Assembly (NCBI GenBank): GCA_963734125.1
Contig: CAVTGB010000004.1
Location: 62,001 to 126,000, forward strand
DNA from: DATARH01 sp963734125
GTDB taxonomy: Bacteria; Pseudomonadota; Alphaproteobacteria; ATCC43930; CGMCC-115725
Length of the DNA: 64,000 nucleotides
Direction: 5' to 3'
In this document: piece after piece, positions 35,459 to 44,313 of the stretch
Layout: every line of letters starts with the position of its first letter
Position numbering within the stretch: position 1 is the stretch's first letter
Program-made: the position numbers and the translations under genes
The notes under the pieces: generated by a model
Told to the model about the DNA's origin: nothing
Database searches by the model: none
What the model saw: only the letters and a program-made list of their open reading frames with translations

Positions 35459-36892
35459 GTGCGCTATCTGAGTACCCGCGACACTCGGGCCGAACCGGCC
35501 ACCCATGCCTTCGAGCACGTGCTTCTGGCCGGTCTCGCCGAGGATGGCGGACTTTTCGTCCCCGAAACGCTCCCCGCGTTCGATCAGGGGACACTGCGCG
35601 GCCTCTGCGGCATGCGCTACGCCGAGCTGGCGGCGCGAGTTGTGGCGCGGTTCGCCGGTGACAGCTTTACGGTGACCGAGCTCTCCCGGCTGAGCGCGGC
35701 GGCCTACGGCAATTTCGCCCATGAGGCGGTCGCCCCGCTCATTCAGCTCGACGAGCGGCTCTGGCTTTTGGAGCTGTTCCACGGTCCGACACTGGCCTTC
35801 AAGGACCTGGCGCTGCAGCTTCTCGGCCTCATGTTCGATGCGGTCTTGGGGCGGCGCGGCGAGCAGGTGACGATCGTCGGCGCGACCTCGGGCGATACCG
35901 GCTCGGCCGCGCTCGCCGCCTGCCGCGACAAGGCAGCGCTCGATATCTTCATGCTCTACCCGCAGGGCCGGATCTCCGAGGTACAGCGCCGGCAGATGAC
36001 GACAATTGCTGCGGACAACGCCTATGCGCTGGGAATCGAGGGCACGTTCGACGACTGCCAGGACATCGTCAAAGCGCTGTTCGCCGACGAGGACCTGCGG
36101 CGCGATCTTCGCCTCTCGGCGGTCAATTCGATCAATTTCGCGCGGGTGGCGGCGCAGATCGTCTATTACTTCGCCGCCGGGCTCGCGCTCGGAGCGCCGG
36201 ATCGGCCGGTTTCGTTCAGCGTGCCGACCGGCAATTTCGGCAATGTCTACGCCGCGCACCTCGCCCGCGGGCTGGGCCTCTCGATCGAACGGCTGGTCAT
36301 CGGCACCAATGCCAACGACATCCTGGCACGCTATCTGGCCACCGGCGAGATGACGATCGCCCCGGTCGCGCCGAGCCTCAGCCCGAGCATGGACATCCAG
36401 GTGGCGGGCAATTTCGAGCGCCTGCTGTTCGAGTTGAAGGACCATAACGGCGCCGCCGTCACCGCGGCGCTGCACGAATTCCGGCGGACCGGCGCCTTGC
36501 CGGCGGACGAGCAGTCGTGGCGGCGCGCGCGTGGCCTCTTCGCCGGGCACCGGGTCGACGATGCGATGACGCTTGCGACGATGGCCGATACCTATCGCCG
36601 TTCGGGTGTCCTGATCGATCCGCACACCGCGGTCGCGGTCGCCGCGGCTCGGGCCGGAGTCGAGCACGATGGCGGCGCGACCCCGATGGTGGCGCTTGCC
36701 ACCGCGCACCCGGCAAAGTTTCCCGACGCCGTCGAACGCGCCACCGGCATCCGCCCGGTCGCGCCACCCGCGCTCGCCGAGATTATGGAGCGGCGCGAGC
36801 GGACCACCATTTTGCCCAACGATGCCGGCGCGGTGGCGCGGTTCGTGCGCGCCCACGCCCGGCGAACCCGACCAAACCTGGGAGCAGCATGA
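35459..36892 (+). CDS. thrC: Threonine synthase ThrC
   Basis: The 477-residue PLP enzyme converts O-phosphohomoserine to threonine. The start is GTG at 35459. It has GLAEDGGLFVPETLPAF near the N-terminus, the PLP Lys in FHGPTLAFKDLALQLLG (Lys115), and the phosphate-binding ATSGDTGSAALAA, with the FSVPTGNFGNVYAAHLARGL segment farther on. Its TGA overlaps the next ATG (ATGA at 36889-36892). Confidence 0.95.
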   Translation: MRYLSTRDTRAEPATHAFEHVLLAGLAEDGGLFVPETLPAFDQGTLRGLCGMRYAELAARVVARFAGDSFTVTELSRLSAAAYGNFAHEAVAPLIQLDERLWLLELFHGPTLAFKDLALQLLGLMFDAVLGRRGEQVTIVGATSGDTGSAALAACRDKAALDIFMLYPQGRISEVQRRQMTTIAADNAYALGIEGTFDDCQDIVKALFADEDLRRDLRLSAVNSINFARVAAQIVYYFAAGLALGAPDRPVSFSVPTGNFGNVYAAHLARGLGLSIERLVIGTNANDILARYLATGEMTIAPVAPSLSPSMDIQVAGNFERLLFELKDHNGAAVTAALHEFRRTGALPADEQSWRRARGLFAGHRVDDAMTLATMADTYRRSGVLIDPHTAVAVAAARAGVEHDGGATPMVALATAHPAKFPDAVERATGIRPVAPPALAEIMERRERTTILPNDAGAVARFVRAHARRTRPNLGAA

Positions 36893-38161
36893 CCACAGAG
36901 CTAGCGACACTCGCCAACGGCCTACGGATCGTCACCGACCGGATCGATACCGTGGACACCGCCTCAATCGGCCTCTGGGTCGATGTCGGCACCCGGCACG
37001 AGCCGCCGGCGATCAATGGCGCGGCGCATTTCCTCGAACACATGGCGTTCAAGGGCACCGAGCGGCGCAGCGCCCGCGTCATCGCCGAGGAGATCGAGGC
37101 GGTCGGGGGCCTCCTCAACGCCTATACCTCGCGCGAGAGCACCGCCTATTACGCCAAGGTGTTGAAGGAGGACGTGCCGCTCGCTCTCGATATCCTCGCC
37201 GACATCCTCATGCATTCGAGTTTCGATCCGGCCGAGTTCGAGCGCGAGCGCACCGTCATCCTGCAGGAGATCGGGCAGGCCAACGACACCCCCGACGACA
37301 TCATTTTCGATCATTTCCAGGAATGCGCGTTTCCCGACCAGGCGATGGGCCGGCCGGTGCTGGGCCGCCCGGAGGTCATCCGCCAGCTCTCGCGCGAATC
37401 GGTCATCGCCTATCTGCGCGACCATTACGGCGCCGCGCGCATGGTGCTGGCGGCCTCCGGCAATCTCGACCACGAGCGCATTGTCGCGCTCGCCGACGAG
37501 CTCTTCTCGTCGATGTCACCCAATGGCGCCGGCGACCACCCGCTCACCACCGAGCCGGCACGCTACACCGGCGGCGAGCATCGCGAGGGCCGCGATCTGG
37601 AACAGTTGCATCTCGTGCTCGGCTTCCCCGGTCTGACGCTCGCCGACCCGGATTATTACGCCGCCGCGGTGCTGTCGACGGCGTTTGGCGGCGGCATGTC
37701 GTCCCGGCTTTTTCAGGAGGTGCGCGAGAAGCGCGGTCTGGTCTACACGATCCACAGCTTCGCCCACAGCTACCACGACGGCGGGCTGTTCGGGATCTAT
37801 GCCGGGACCGGTGAAGAGGACGCGGGCGAACTGATGCCGGTGTTGTGCGAGGAGACGATGCGGCTCGCCGACGGGCTGACGGCGGTCGAGTTGGCCCGCG
37901 CCAAGGCGCAGATGAAGGCTGGGCTCTTGATGTCGCTTGGAGAGCACCGGGGCGCGCTGCGAGCAGATGGCGCAGCACATGCTGATCCACGGCACCCCGT
38001 TCGACCCCGCCGACATGGTGCGCCGCATCGAGGCGGTCGACGATGCCGCGATTGCGCGCGTCGTCGCCGGGTGGCGAGCGGCGCCCCCGACCTTGGCCGC
38101 GCTCGGCCCGGTCGGGCAACTCGAAGGTTTCGAGCGTCTGCGCGCCCGACTCGCGGCGTGA
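36889..38161 (+). pseudogene. M16 family zinc peptidase (processing peptidase-like), one +1 insertion
   Basis: This is a pitrilysin-type (M16B) protease similar to mitochondrial processing peptidase beta. It has the inverse zinc motif HFLEH at 47-51 (GAAHFLEHMAFKGTERR) and the downstream ligand Glu region ESTAYYAKVLKED, then the substrate-binding half GGGMSSRLFQEVREKRGLVY. One extra T at 37937-37938 shifts the frame; the chain resumes as LESTGARCEQMAQHMLIHG and ends at 38161 (ERLRARLAA). Repaired length is about 423 residues, normal. The thrC-M16-GNAT order with ATGA coupling is frequent in alphaproteobacteria. Confidence 0.87.
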
Positions 38162-38177
38162 GGAGGCTGGACCAGCG

Positions 38178-38777
38178 ATGGCTCCGCAGCGCAAGACCTT
38201 TCCCCGCCTCTTTCTCGCCCGGCCGGACCCGTTTCGGCTGGTCGGCGAGCGGGTGTTCCTGCGTCCGCCGGAACGCGGCGATTACGAGGAGTGGGCAAGC
38301 TTGCGCGCCCGCTCGCGCGACTTCCTGACGCCGTGGGAGCCGACCTGGCCGCCCGATGCGCTGAGCCGCCCCAATTTCCGCGCTCGGGTTTCCCGCTATA
38401 CCGAGGATTGGCGCACCGACCAGGGTTACAACTTCTTTATTTTTCGCAACGATGAGGTGCTGGCGGGCGGCATCGGTCTGTCCAATATGCGCCGTGGCGT
38501 CGCCGAGACCGCGAGCCTTGGCTACTGGATCGGCGAGCCTTTTGCCCAGCAGCGTTACATGAGTGCGGCATTGCCGCTGGTGCTCGACTTCGCCTTCGAC
38601 CGGCTGCACCTCTACCGGGTCGAGGCCGCCTGCCTCCCGACCAACGTGCCGAGCCGCGCGCTCCTCCTGCGCACCGGGTTTCAGCAGGAGGGCTACGCCC
38701 GCAACTACCTGCTGATCGACGGCAAGCGCCAGGACCACCTGTTGTTCGCGATCCTGCGCGAGGATTGGCGGCGCTGA
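38178..38777 (+). CDS. GNAT family N-acetyltransferase, RimJ/RimL type
   Basis: The 199-residue protein resembles the acetyltransferases that modify N-termini of ribosomal proteins. VGERVFLRPPERGDYEEW opens the domain; GYWIGEPFAQQRYMSAAL carries the acetyl-CoA loop region and YRVEAACLPTNVPSRALL the Asn-containing motif B, with LLRTGFQQEGYARNYLLIDG after it. The ATG at 38178 follows AGGAGG. The acceptor is not determined. It is the last gene of the thrC run. Confidence 0.9.
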   Translation: MAPQRKTFPRLFLARPDPFRLVGERVFLRPPERGDYEEWASLRARSRDFLTPWEPTWPPDALSRPNFRARVSRYTEDWRTDQGYNFFIFRNDEVLAGGIGLSNMRRGVAETASLGYWIGEPFAQQRYMSAALPLVLDFAFDRLHLYRVEAACLPTNVPSRALLLRTGFQQEGYARNYLLIDGKRQDHLLFAILREDWRR

Positions 38778-38812
38778 ACTTTCGCCTCACCGGCCCCGGA
38801 CGACCGGGCGGG

Positions 38813-39371
38813 TCACGCGTGCCCGGCGTCGGTCGACAGCGCGGTCAGGTCGACGCCAAGCTTGGCCAGCGCACGCTGCCATTTGGCGTCGAAATCATCA
38901 TCGAAAACTAGATCGGAATCGGCGGGGACCGAGAGCCAGCCATTGGCCTGCATCTCGGCGTCGAGCTGGCCCGGCGCCCAGCCGGCATAGCCGAGCGCCA
39001 AGAGGATGCGGCGCGGCCCCTCGCCCTTGCCGATCGCGCGCAGGATGTCGAGCGTCGCGGTCATCGCGAACTCTTCGCCGACGATCAGCGTCGCGTCTTC
39101 GCGATAATCGGCGCTGTGCAGCACAAAGCCGCGCCCGGGCTCGACCGGCCCGCCGAAATGCACCGGACGGGCGCGGTTGAGTCGCGCTCGGCTCGAGCTT
39201 CAGATGGGTGAACAGCTCGTCCATCGTCAGCGAGGCCACGAGCTTGTTGACGACCAGGCCCATCGCCCCCGCGCTCCCGCTGTGCGCGCAGATATAGACC
39301 ACCGAACGGGCGAAGCGCGGGTCCGTCATCTGCGGCATCGCGACGAGAAGTTGACCGGTCAGCGAGTTCAT
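38813..39371 (-). pseudogene. YqgE/AlgH family protein (UPF0301), one +1 insertion
   Basis: From ATG 39371 (GGAGG upstream) it reads MNSLTGQLLVAMPQMTDPRF, then VVYICAHSGSAGAMGLVVNK and LTMDELFTHLKLEP. One base too many at about 39164-39170 breaks the frame before HFGGPVEPGRGFVLHSADYR, LALGYAGWAPGQLDAEMQAN and the end DAKWQRALAKLGVDL. Repaired length is about 185 residues, normal for UPF0301. The biochemical role of this family is unknown. It is divergent from the peroxiredoxin gene. Confidence 0.85.
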
Positions 39372-39602
39372 CGCCGCCTCCACTGCACGCCATTCGCGGC
39401 TCCATCGCGCAAGATAAGCCCGTCCCGAGCGATGCGTGGCGAAAAAAGAAGCGCCGGTTCGAGCGCGGCCGCTCCCCGTTGCCGGCTCCGCCACGGCGCG
39501 GCGTTTACGGCCGGCGCCCGGCTATGCTATCGGTGGCGCCCCCATGCCGCCGGCCGCGTCGATGCGGTCCGGCGGCGGAATGAAATTCAGAGGGACGATC
39601 CC

Positions 39603-40088
39603 ATGACGATCCAGGTTGGCGACAAGATACCGGCGGCGACCTTCAAATATGTGACCCCGGAAGGCCCCAAGGACATCACCACCGACGAACTGTTCGGCGG
39701 CAAGAAGGTGGTGCTGTTCGCCGTGCCCGGCGCCTTTACCCCGGCCTGTTCGCAGCGCCACCTGCCGGGCTATGTCGACAAGGCGGCCGAGCTCAAGCGC
39801 AAGGGCGTCGACACGATCGCCTGCATCGCGGTCAACGACCAGGCGGTGATGGGCGCCTGGGGCAAGGCGCAGAACGTCGGCGACAAGGTGATGATGCTGG
39901 CCGACGGCAGCGCCGACTTCGCCCGCGCGGTCGGGCTCGACATCGATCTCAGCCGGGCCGGTCTCGGCACCCGCTCGAAGCGCTATTCGATGCTGGTCGA
40001 GGACGGCACGGTCAAGGCGCTCAATGTCGAGCAGGTGCCGAGCCAGGTCGAGGTCTCCAGCGCCGACGCAATGCTGAAGGCGCTGTAG
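39603..40088 (+). CDS. Peroxiredoxin (Prx5/hybrid type)
   Basis: The 161-residue thiol peroxidase reduces peroxides with an external thiol. It has the peroxidatic Cys49 in VPGAFTPACSQRHLPGY, with Thr46 and the later Arg in RSKRYSMLVEDG. The length and the pattern KGVDTIACIAVNDQAVMGAWG match the Prx5 branch, which is usually reduced through glutathione or thioredoxin. An AGAGGGA site precedes the ATG at 39603. It sits between two YqgE-type genes. Confidence 0.94.
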   Translation: MTIQVGDKIPAATFKYVTPEGPKDITTDELFGGKKVVLFAVPGAFTPACSQRHLPGYVDKAAELKRKGVDTIACIAVNDQAVMGAWGKAQNVGDKVMMLADGSADFARAVGLDIDLSRAGLGTRSKRYSMLVEDGTVKALNVEQVPSQVEVSSADAMLKAL

Positions 40089-40102
40089 ACGACCGCTGCC
40101 GC

Positions 40103-40802
40103 TCACAATTCGCGGGCTGCGGCGGGCGAGGGCCTTCTCCCAAACCGTGCTGCGCTCGGCGTCGAAGACGAGGTCGGGCTCGGCCGGCGCGGTGAACCAG
40201 CCGTGGCGCGCGATCTCGCCTTCGAGTTGGCCCGCGCCCCACCCGGCATAGCCGAGCGCGAACAGGTATTTCGCGGGACCCGATGAGCGGCCGATGTCGC
40301 GCAGCACCTCCGGGCTCGCGGTCATCGCCAGGTCGCTAGTGACGACGAGGGTTTGCGGGGCGGCGGTATTCGGCGCTGTGGACGACAAAGCCCAATTCCG
40401 TCTGGACCGGTCCGCCGAGAAACACCCGGATCGTGCCCTCGAGCGGTGCTGTCCTTGTCATCCTTACCGTCCCCGCGGTCGGAATCCGACAGCACGGCGG
40501 CGAGCGGACGCTCGCCCAGCGGATGGTTGATGACGATGCCGAAGGCGCCGCTTACTGTCGTGCCGCAGCAGCAGGACCACCGCGTGGACGAAGCGCGGAT
40601 CCTGGATCTCCGCCGAGGCGATCAACAAGTCGCCGGCCGGCGGGTCGGCAGCGGGCGGGCTGACGGCAGGCGGGCTGACGGCGGGCGGGCTGACAGCCGG
40701 CGGGGCGTCTTGCGCGGCGTTCGCGATCGCCGCAAACAGCGCCGCCATGCAGAATAGGGTGGCCAGAGAGCGTGGCACCTTCCAGGGGATCGTCATTGTC
40801 AT
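40103..40802 (-). pseudogene. Second YqgE/AlgH-like protein, with signal peptide and Pro-rich repeat; four +1 insertions
   Basis: It starts at ATG 40802 (or 40796). It differs from ordinary UPF0301 proteins by a signal peptide (LATLFCMAALFAAIANA) followed by APPAVSPPAVSPPAVSPPAA, a Pro-rich spacer. The YqgE core then follows: GDLLIASAEIQDPRFVHAVV, IVINHPLGERPLAAVLSDSD, VFLGGPVQTELGFVVHSAEY, LFALGYAGWGAGQLEGEIAR. Removing one base at about 40549-40552, 40444-40446, 40356-40361 and 40120-40128 gives one chain ending ARE-Leu-stop at 40103. The core is conserved, so the breaks are probably errors. Export of a YqgE protein is unusual. Confidence 0.72.
40654..40698. repeat. Tandem repeat, 3 x 15 bases
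   Basis: Three head-to-tail copies of GGCGGGCTGACGGCA (one to three mismatches) encode the AVSPP repeats of the exported YqgE-like protein on the minus strand. The tract could change length by slippage in steps of five residues without loss of frame. Confidence 0.9.
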
Positions 40803-40889
40803 TGCCAGCGAACCGAAGCAATCTCGTGCCTATAGTGCCTCAATTCCTTTGCGATTGCTTCCTCGCCCTTTGGGCTCCTCGCTATGACA
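40795..40889. repeat. Inverted repeat, GTCATTGCGAGCGAAGCGAA family (second copy)
   Basis: The arms GTCATTGCCAGCGAACCGAA (from near 40799) and CCCTTTGGGCTCCTCGCTAT (to near 40884) face each other between the YqgE-like gene and the phosphotransferase gene, which are divergent. It is a diverged copy of the unit at 26.85-26.94 kb. Its left arm overlaps the start of the YqgE-like gene. Confidence 0.8.
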
Positions 40890-41909
40890 ACGACGCACGA
40901 CCTCCCCCTCGGCCGGCTCGCAGCGTGGCTGCGCCATCATGTCGAGGGGTTTCGCGGACCGCTTGCCGCCGACCGGTTCACCGGCGGGCAGTCGAACCCG
41001 ACCTACAAGCTCGAGGCCGCCTCCGGCCCCTATGTCCTGCGCCGAAAGCCGCCCGGCGTGCTGTTGCCGAGCGCGCATGCGGTCGACCGCGAGTTCCGCG
41101 TCATGCGTGCCCTTGCGGCGACCCCGGTTCCGGTGCCGCGCGTTCATGCTTTGTGCGAGGACGACAGCGTCATCGGCAGCGCCTTTTATGTGATGGAATT
41201 TCTCGACGGCCGGATCTTCTGGGAGCAAAGCCTGCCCGAGGTAAGGCCGGCCGAGCGCGCGGCGATGTTCGATTCGATGAACGCGGTCATCGCTGCCCTC
41301 CACAGCGTCGACTACGAAGCGGTCGGGCTCGGTGATTTCGGGCGCCCGGGCAATTACATGGGCCGCCAGATCGCGCGCTGGAGCCGCCAATACCGTGCCT
41401 CGGAGACCGAGAAAATCGCGGCGATGGACGCCCTCATCGACTGGCTGCCGCAGCGTCTCCCAGAGGAGAGCGCTCCCCGAGTCGTCCACGGCGACTATCG
41501 GATGGACAATCTGGTCTTCCACAAGACCGAGCCGCGCGTCATCGGCATCCTCGATTGGGAATTGTCGACGATTGGCGATCCCCTCGCCGATTTTGCCTAT
41601 CACGCGATGACCTGGCGGGTGACGCCCGCATTGTTTCGCGGGCTCGCCGGCATCGATTTCGCAGCGTCCGGAATCCCCGACGAAGCCGCCTATGTGGCGG
41701 CCTATTGCCGGCGCACCGGGCGCGAGCAGGTCGCCTCCTGGGAGTTTTACATGGTCTATAGCCTCTTCCGCATCGCCGCGATCGTGCAGGGCATCGCCAA
41801 GCGCGCGATCGAGGGTACCGCGGCGAGCGAGGAAGCGCGCGAGGTCGGACGCCTGGCGCGCCCGTTCGCCGACCAGGCCTGGGCGCTCGCGCGCTCGCTC
41901 GGCGGTTGA
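40884..41909 (+). CDS. APH family phosphotransferase (ACAD10/11 N-terminal domain type)
   Basis: The 341-residue protein has the kinase-like fold of aminoglycoside phosphotransferases: FTGGQSNPTYKLEAASGPYVLRRKP for ATP, the catalytic loop VVHGDYRMDNLVF, and the metal Asp in GILDWELSTIGDPLADFAYH. It matches the group related to human ACAD10/ACAD11, thought to phosphorylate 4-hydroxyacyl-CoA before dehydration; resistance is not implied. It ends 35 bases before the glycosyltransferase gene. Confidence 0.88.
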   Translation: MTTTHDLPLGRLAAWLRHHVEGFRGPLAADRFTGGQSNPTYKLEAASGPYVLRRKPPGVLLPSAHAVDREFRVMRALAATPVPVPRVHALCEDDSVIGSAFYVMEFLDGRIFWEQSLPEVRPAERAAMFDSMNAVIAALHSVDYEAVGLGDFGRPGNYMGRQIARWSRQYRASETEKIAAMDALIDWLPQRLPEESAPRVVHGDYRMDNLVFHKTEPRVIGILDWELSTIGDPLADFAYHAMTWRVTPALFRGLAGIDFAASGIPDEAAYVAAYCRRTGREQVASWEFYMVYSLFRIAAIVQGIAKRAIEGTAASEEAREVGRLARPFADQAWALARSLGG

Positions 41910-41944
41910 GGCCGCGGCGCGATCCGCAGTCGAGGCACAAGGCG

Positions 41945-42958
41945 ATGAACATCCTGCTCTTGAATTACGAATACACGTTGACCGGCTCGACACTCCTCCT
42001 CCTGCGCCTGGCCGAACATCTGCGGCGGTCCGGGCACCGGGTGACCGCATCGGCGGCCCTTCCGGCGCCCGGGCCAATCAGGGCGATGTACCAGGAGCGC
42101 GGGTTCACCGTGCTCGACCCGCCGTTTACCGCCTCATTCGACCTCGCCATCTGCAATACCGTGATGACCGCGCCCCAGCTCCTGACTTGCGCCGGCGTGA
42201 TGAAGACGATCTGGTGGATTCACGAGGGGTCGGTCGGCCTCGAGTATCTGCTGTACAATCCGGCCCAATGCGAGGCCTTTGCCCGGGCCAGCGTGGTGGT
42301 CTTCCCGATCGATCATCTGCGCGACACGATCTATCGCTCGCTGATCTACACCTACGAGCAGAGCCGCTTTGTCACCATTCCCGGCGGCATTCCGCCGATC
42401 GCGCCGTCCGCTCAGCGCAGCGTCGCCGGCAGCGAACTCCGCGTGGTGTCGGTTGGCGCCATCTATCCGCGCAAACGGCACGAGGATCTGATCCGGGCGA
42501 TGATGCTCTACGCGCATCCCGCGGCACGCTGCATCATCGCGGGCAAGCTCTACAGCCTGCCGGATGATTGCCTGCGGATCATCGAGGCGAACCCGCAAAC
42601 CTTCGAGCTGGTCGGGGAGATCGACAACGCCGACGCTCTTCGGCTGATCGGTTCCGCCGATGTCTTCTGCCTACCGTCGGGTTCGGAGGTGCTGCCGATG
42701 ACGATCCTCGAAGCGGCGATGCTGGAGCGGCCGATGGTGCTTTCGGATCTGTCGGTCTACGAGGGCCTATGGCGCCATGGCCGCAATTGCCTCCTCTACC
42801 CGGTCGGCGCCGTTGGCATGCTCGCCCAATCGATTGCGATGGTCGCCGGCAACGCCGATCTGCGCACCCGGCTCGGCGCCGCGGCGCGACAGACGGCGGC
42901 TCCCTATACCGAAACTGCGTTCTTTGCCCGCTTCGACGCCGTGCTCGACGGGCTCTAG
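41945..42958 (+). CDS. Glycosyltransferase family 4 protein
   Basis: The 337-residue GT-B enzyme starts at ATG 41945 (MNILLLNYEYTLTGSTLL). The donor-binding half has VGAIYPRKRHEDLIRAM, the EX7E-like segment PSGSEVLPMTILEAAMLER and PMVLSDLSVYEG. It has no signal or transmembrane segment. Donor and acceptor are not readable, and there is no glycan cluster next to it, so a stand-alone role is possible. Confidence 0.87.
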   Translation: MNILLLNYEYTLTGSTLLLLRLAEHLRRSGHRVTASAALPAPGPIRAMYQERGFTVLDPPFTASFDLAICNTVMTAPQLLTCAGVMKTIWWIHEGSVGLEYLLYNPAQCEAFARASVVVFPIDHLRDTIYRSLIYTYEQSRFVTIPGGIPPIAPSAQRSVAGSELRVVSVGAIYPRKRHEDLIRAMMLYAHPAARCIIAGKLYSLPDDCLRIIEANPQTFELVGEIDNADALRLIGSADVFCLPSGSEVLPMTILEAAMLERPMVLSDLSVYEGLWRHGRNCLLYPVGAVGMLAQSIAMVAGNADLRTRLGAAARQTAAPYTETAFFARFDAVLDGL

Positions 42959-42966
42959 CCCCCTCG

Positions 42967-43953
42967 CTACATCAGCCGCACGAGCTGCTTGCGGCGGTGC
43001 ACGGCTGAGGCCAGCACGCAGAGGATCTCGAACATCATCGTGGCGCCGACGAGCGCAGTGTTGCCGCTGGGATCGAACGGCGGGGCGACCTCGACGACAT
43101 CGCCGCCGATGAGGTCGAGGCCTTCCAGACCGCGGATCATCTGCTGCGCATCGGCGGTCGAGAAGCCGCCGATCTCGGGGGTGCCGGTGCCCGGCGCGTA
43201 GACCGGATCGAGCCCGTCGACATCGAAGGTGACATAGGCCGGGCCATCGCCGACGATGCGGCGCGCCTCGGCGATAACGGCTTCGGGGCCGAGCCGGAAG
43301 AATTCCTCGATATGGACGATGCGGATGCCGGCGCCGGTCGCCCAGTCCTTCTCGCCCGGGTCGTACATCGAGCCGCGCACGCCGATTTGGATCATCCGGT
43401 GCGGATCGATGAGGCCCTCCTCGATGGCGCGGCGAAACGGCGTGCCGTGGGTGTATTTCTCGCCCCCAAAATAGCTGTCGCTGGTGTCGGAATGGGCGTC
43501 GAAATGGATGACCCCGACCGGCTCCTCGCGGGCGATCGCGCGCAGTATCGGCAGAGTGACGAGATGGTCGCCTCCGGCTGACAGCGGCGCCGCGCCGGCC
43601 TTATGGAGCCGGCAATAGAACGCCTCGATCCGCTGCATCGCGTCGCTGAGGTCGATCGGGTTGACCGGCGCGTCGCCGTGGTCGCCGACCCGGCACAATT
43701 CATAGGGCGCAACAAGGCTGACATGATGCACCCGGCGCATCAGCGTCGACATGTTGCGGATCTCGCGCGGCCCGTGCCGCGCCCCCGGCCGGTTGGTGGT
43801 GCCGCCATCCCACGGCACGCCGACGATCGCGATGTCGAGCTTGGCAGGGTTCCGCTCGATCGGCAGCCGCATAAAGGTGGCGACCTCGCCAAAGCGCGGC
43901 ATCACCATGCCGGAGAGCGGCTCGGGGAATTTGCCAGGGGACGTATCAGCCAT
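42967..43953 (-). CDS. Ureohydrolase, agmatinase/guanidino-acid hydrolase family
   Basis: The 328-residue arginase-fold enzyme (start ATG 43953, MADTSPGKFPEP) keeps all Mn ligands: GGDH (His130), FDAHSD (Asp152, His154, Asp156) and FDVDGLD (Asp234, Asp236). The early motif PWDGGTTNRPGARHGPREIR is typical of agmatinases and guanidinobutyrases, which release urea from agmatine or 4-guanidinobutyrate. The exact substrate is open. A longer open frame to 44949 merely mirrors the aldolase gene. Confidence 0.9.
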   Translation of the reverse strand: MADTSPGKFPEPLSGMVMPRFGEVATFMRLPIERNPAKLDIAIVGVPWDGGTTNRPGARHGPREIRNMSTLMRRVHHVSLVAPYELCRVGDHGDAPVNPIDLSDAMQRIEAFYCRLHKAGAAPLSAGGDHLVTLPILRAIAREEPVGVIHFDAHSDTSDSYFGGEKYTHGTPFRRAIEEGLIDPHRMIQIGVRGSMYDPGEKDWATGAGIRIVHIEEFFRLGPEAVIAEARRIVGDGPAYVTFDVDGLDPVYAPGTGTPEIGGFSTADAQQMIRGLEGLDLIGGDVVEVAPPFDPSGNTALVGATMMFEILCVLASAVHRRKQLVRLM

Positions 43954-44028
43954 GGCCTTAATATAGGCACGCGTCGCCCGCCGGCGAAGTGACCGATACG
44001 TGGCGGGCCAGCGGAGGCTGAGGGTGGA

Positions 44029-44214
44029 ATGCTGACCAGGGAAATTTTCTACGGAATGAATATCCTGACCCTGGCGGGCTTCGCCGCGATGGGGATTGGC
44101 CTTGCCCTCAACCGCCAGGGACAGCTTGGCGCTCCCGGCGCCTACGCGCTGATGGGGGCGGGGACGGCGCTGGTATTTGTGGGTATCTATGTCGCGGTGC
44201 CCGCTGCACCGTGA
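44029..44214 (+). CDS. Small two-helix membrane protein of unknown function
   Basis: The 61-residue protein has two hydrophobic helices (about 9-27 and 36-58) with a short polar turn (NRQGQLGAPG). GAGGGTGGA precedes the ATG at 44029, which supports translation. I do not recognise a family. It stands between the divergent agmatinase-type gene and the aldolase gene. Confidence 0.55.
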   Translation: MLTREIFYGMNILTLAGFAAMGIGLALNRQGQLGAPGAYALMGAGTALVFVGIYVAVPAAP

Positions 44215-44313
44215 GCCGGTAGCGCCGCCTCGGTTGCAACGTCGGACGAAGCGCGGGATGCTGCACTCAACCCGCCCAACCGATTGCCCACCCAACATTA
44301 GGAGGATCCGGCC

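Noticed and set aside
40644..40705. Short tandem repeat as a CRISPR or origin iteron
   Set aside because: It lies within a coding frame and encodes AVSPP units; there are no spacers and no replication gene.
40884..41909. Aminoglycoside resistance gene
   Set aside because: The APH fold is shared, but the sequence matches the ACAD10/11-type group, which is metabolic.
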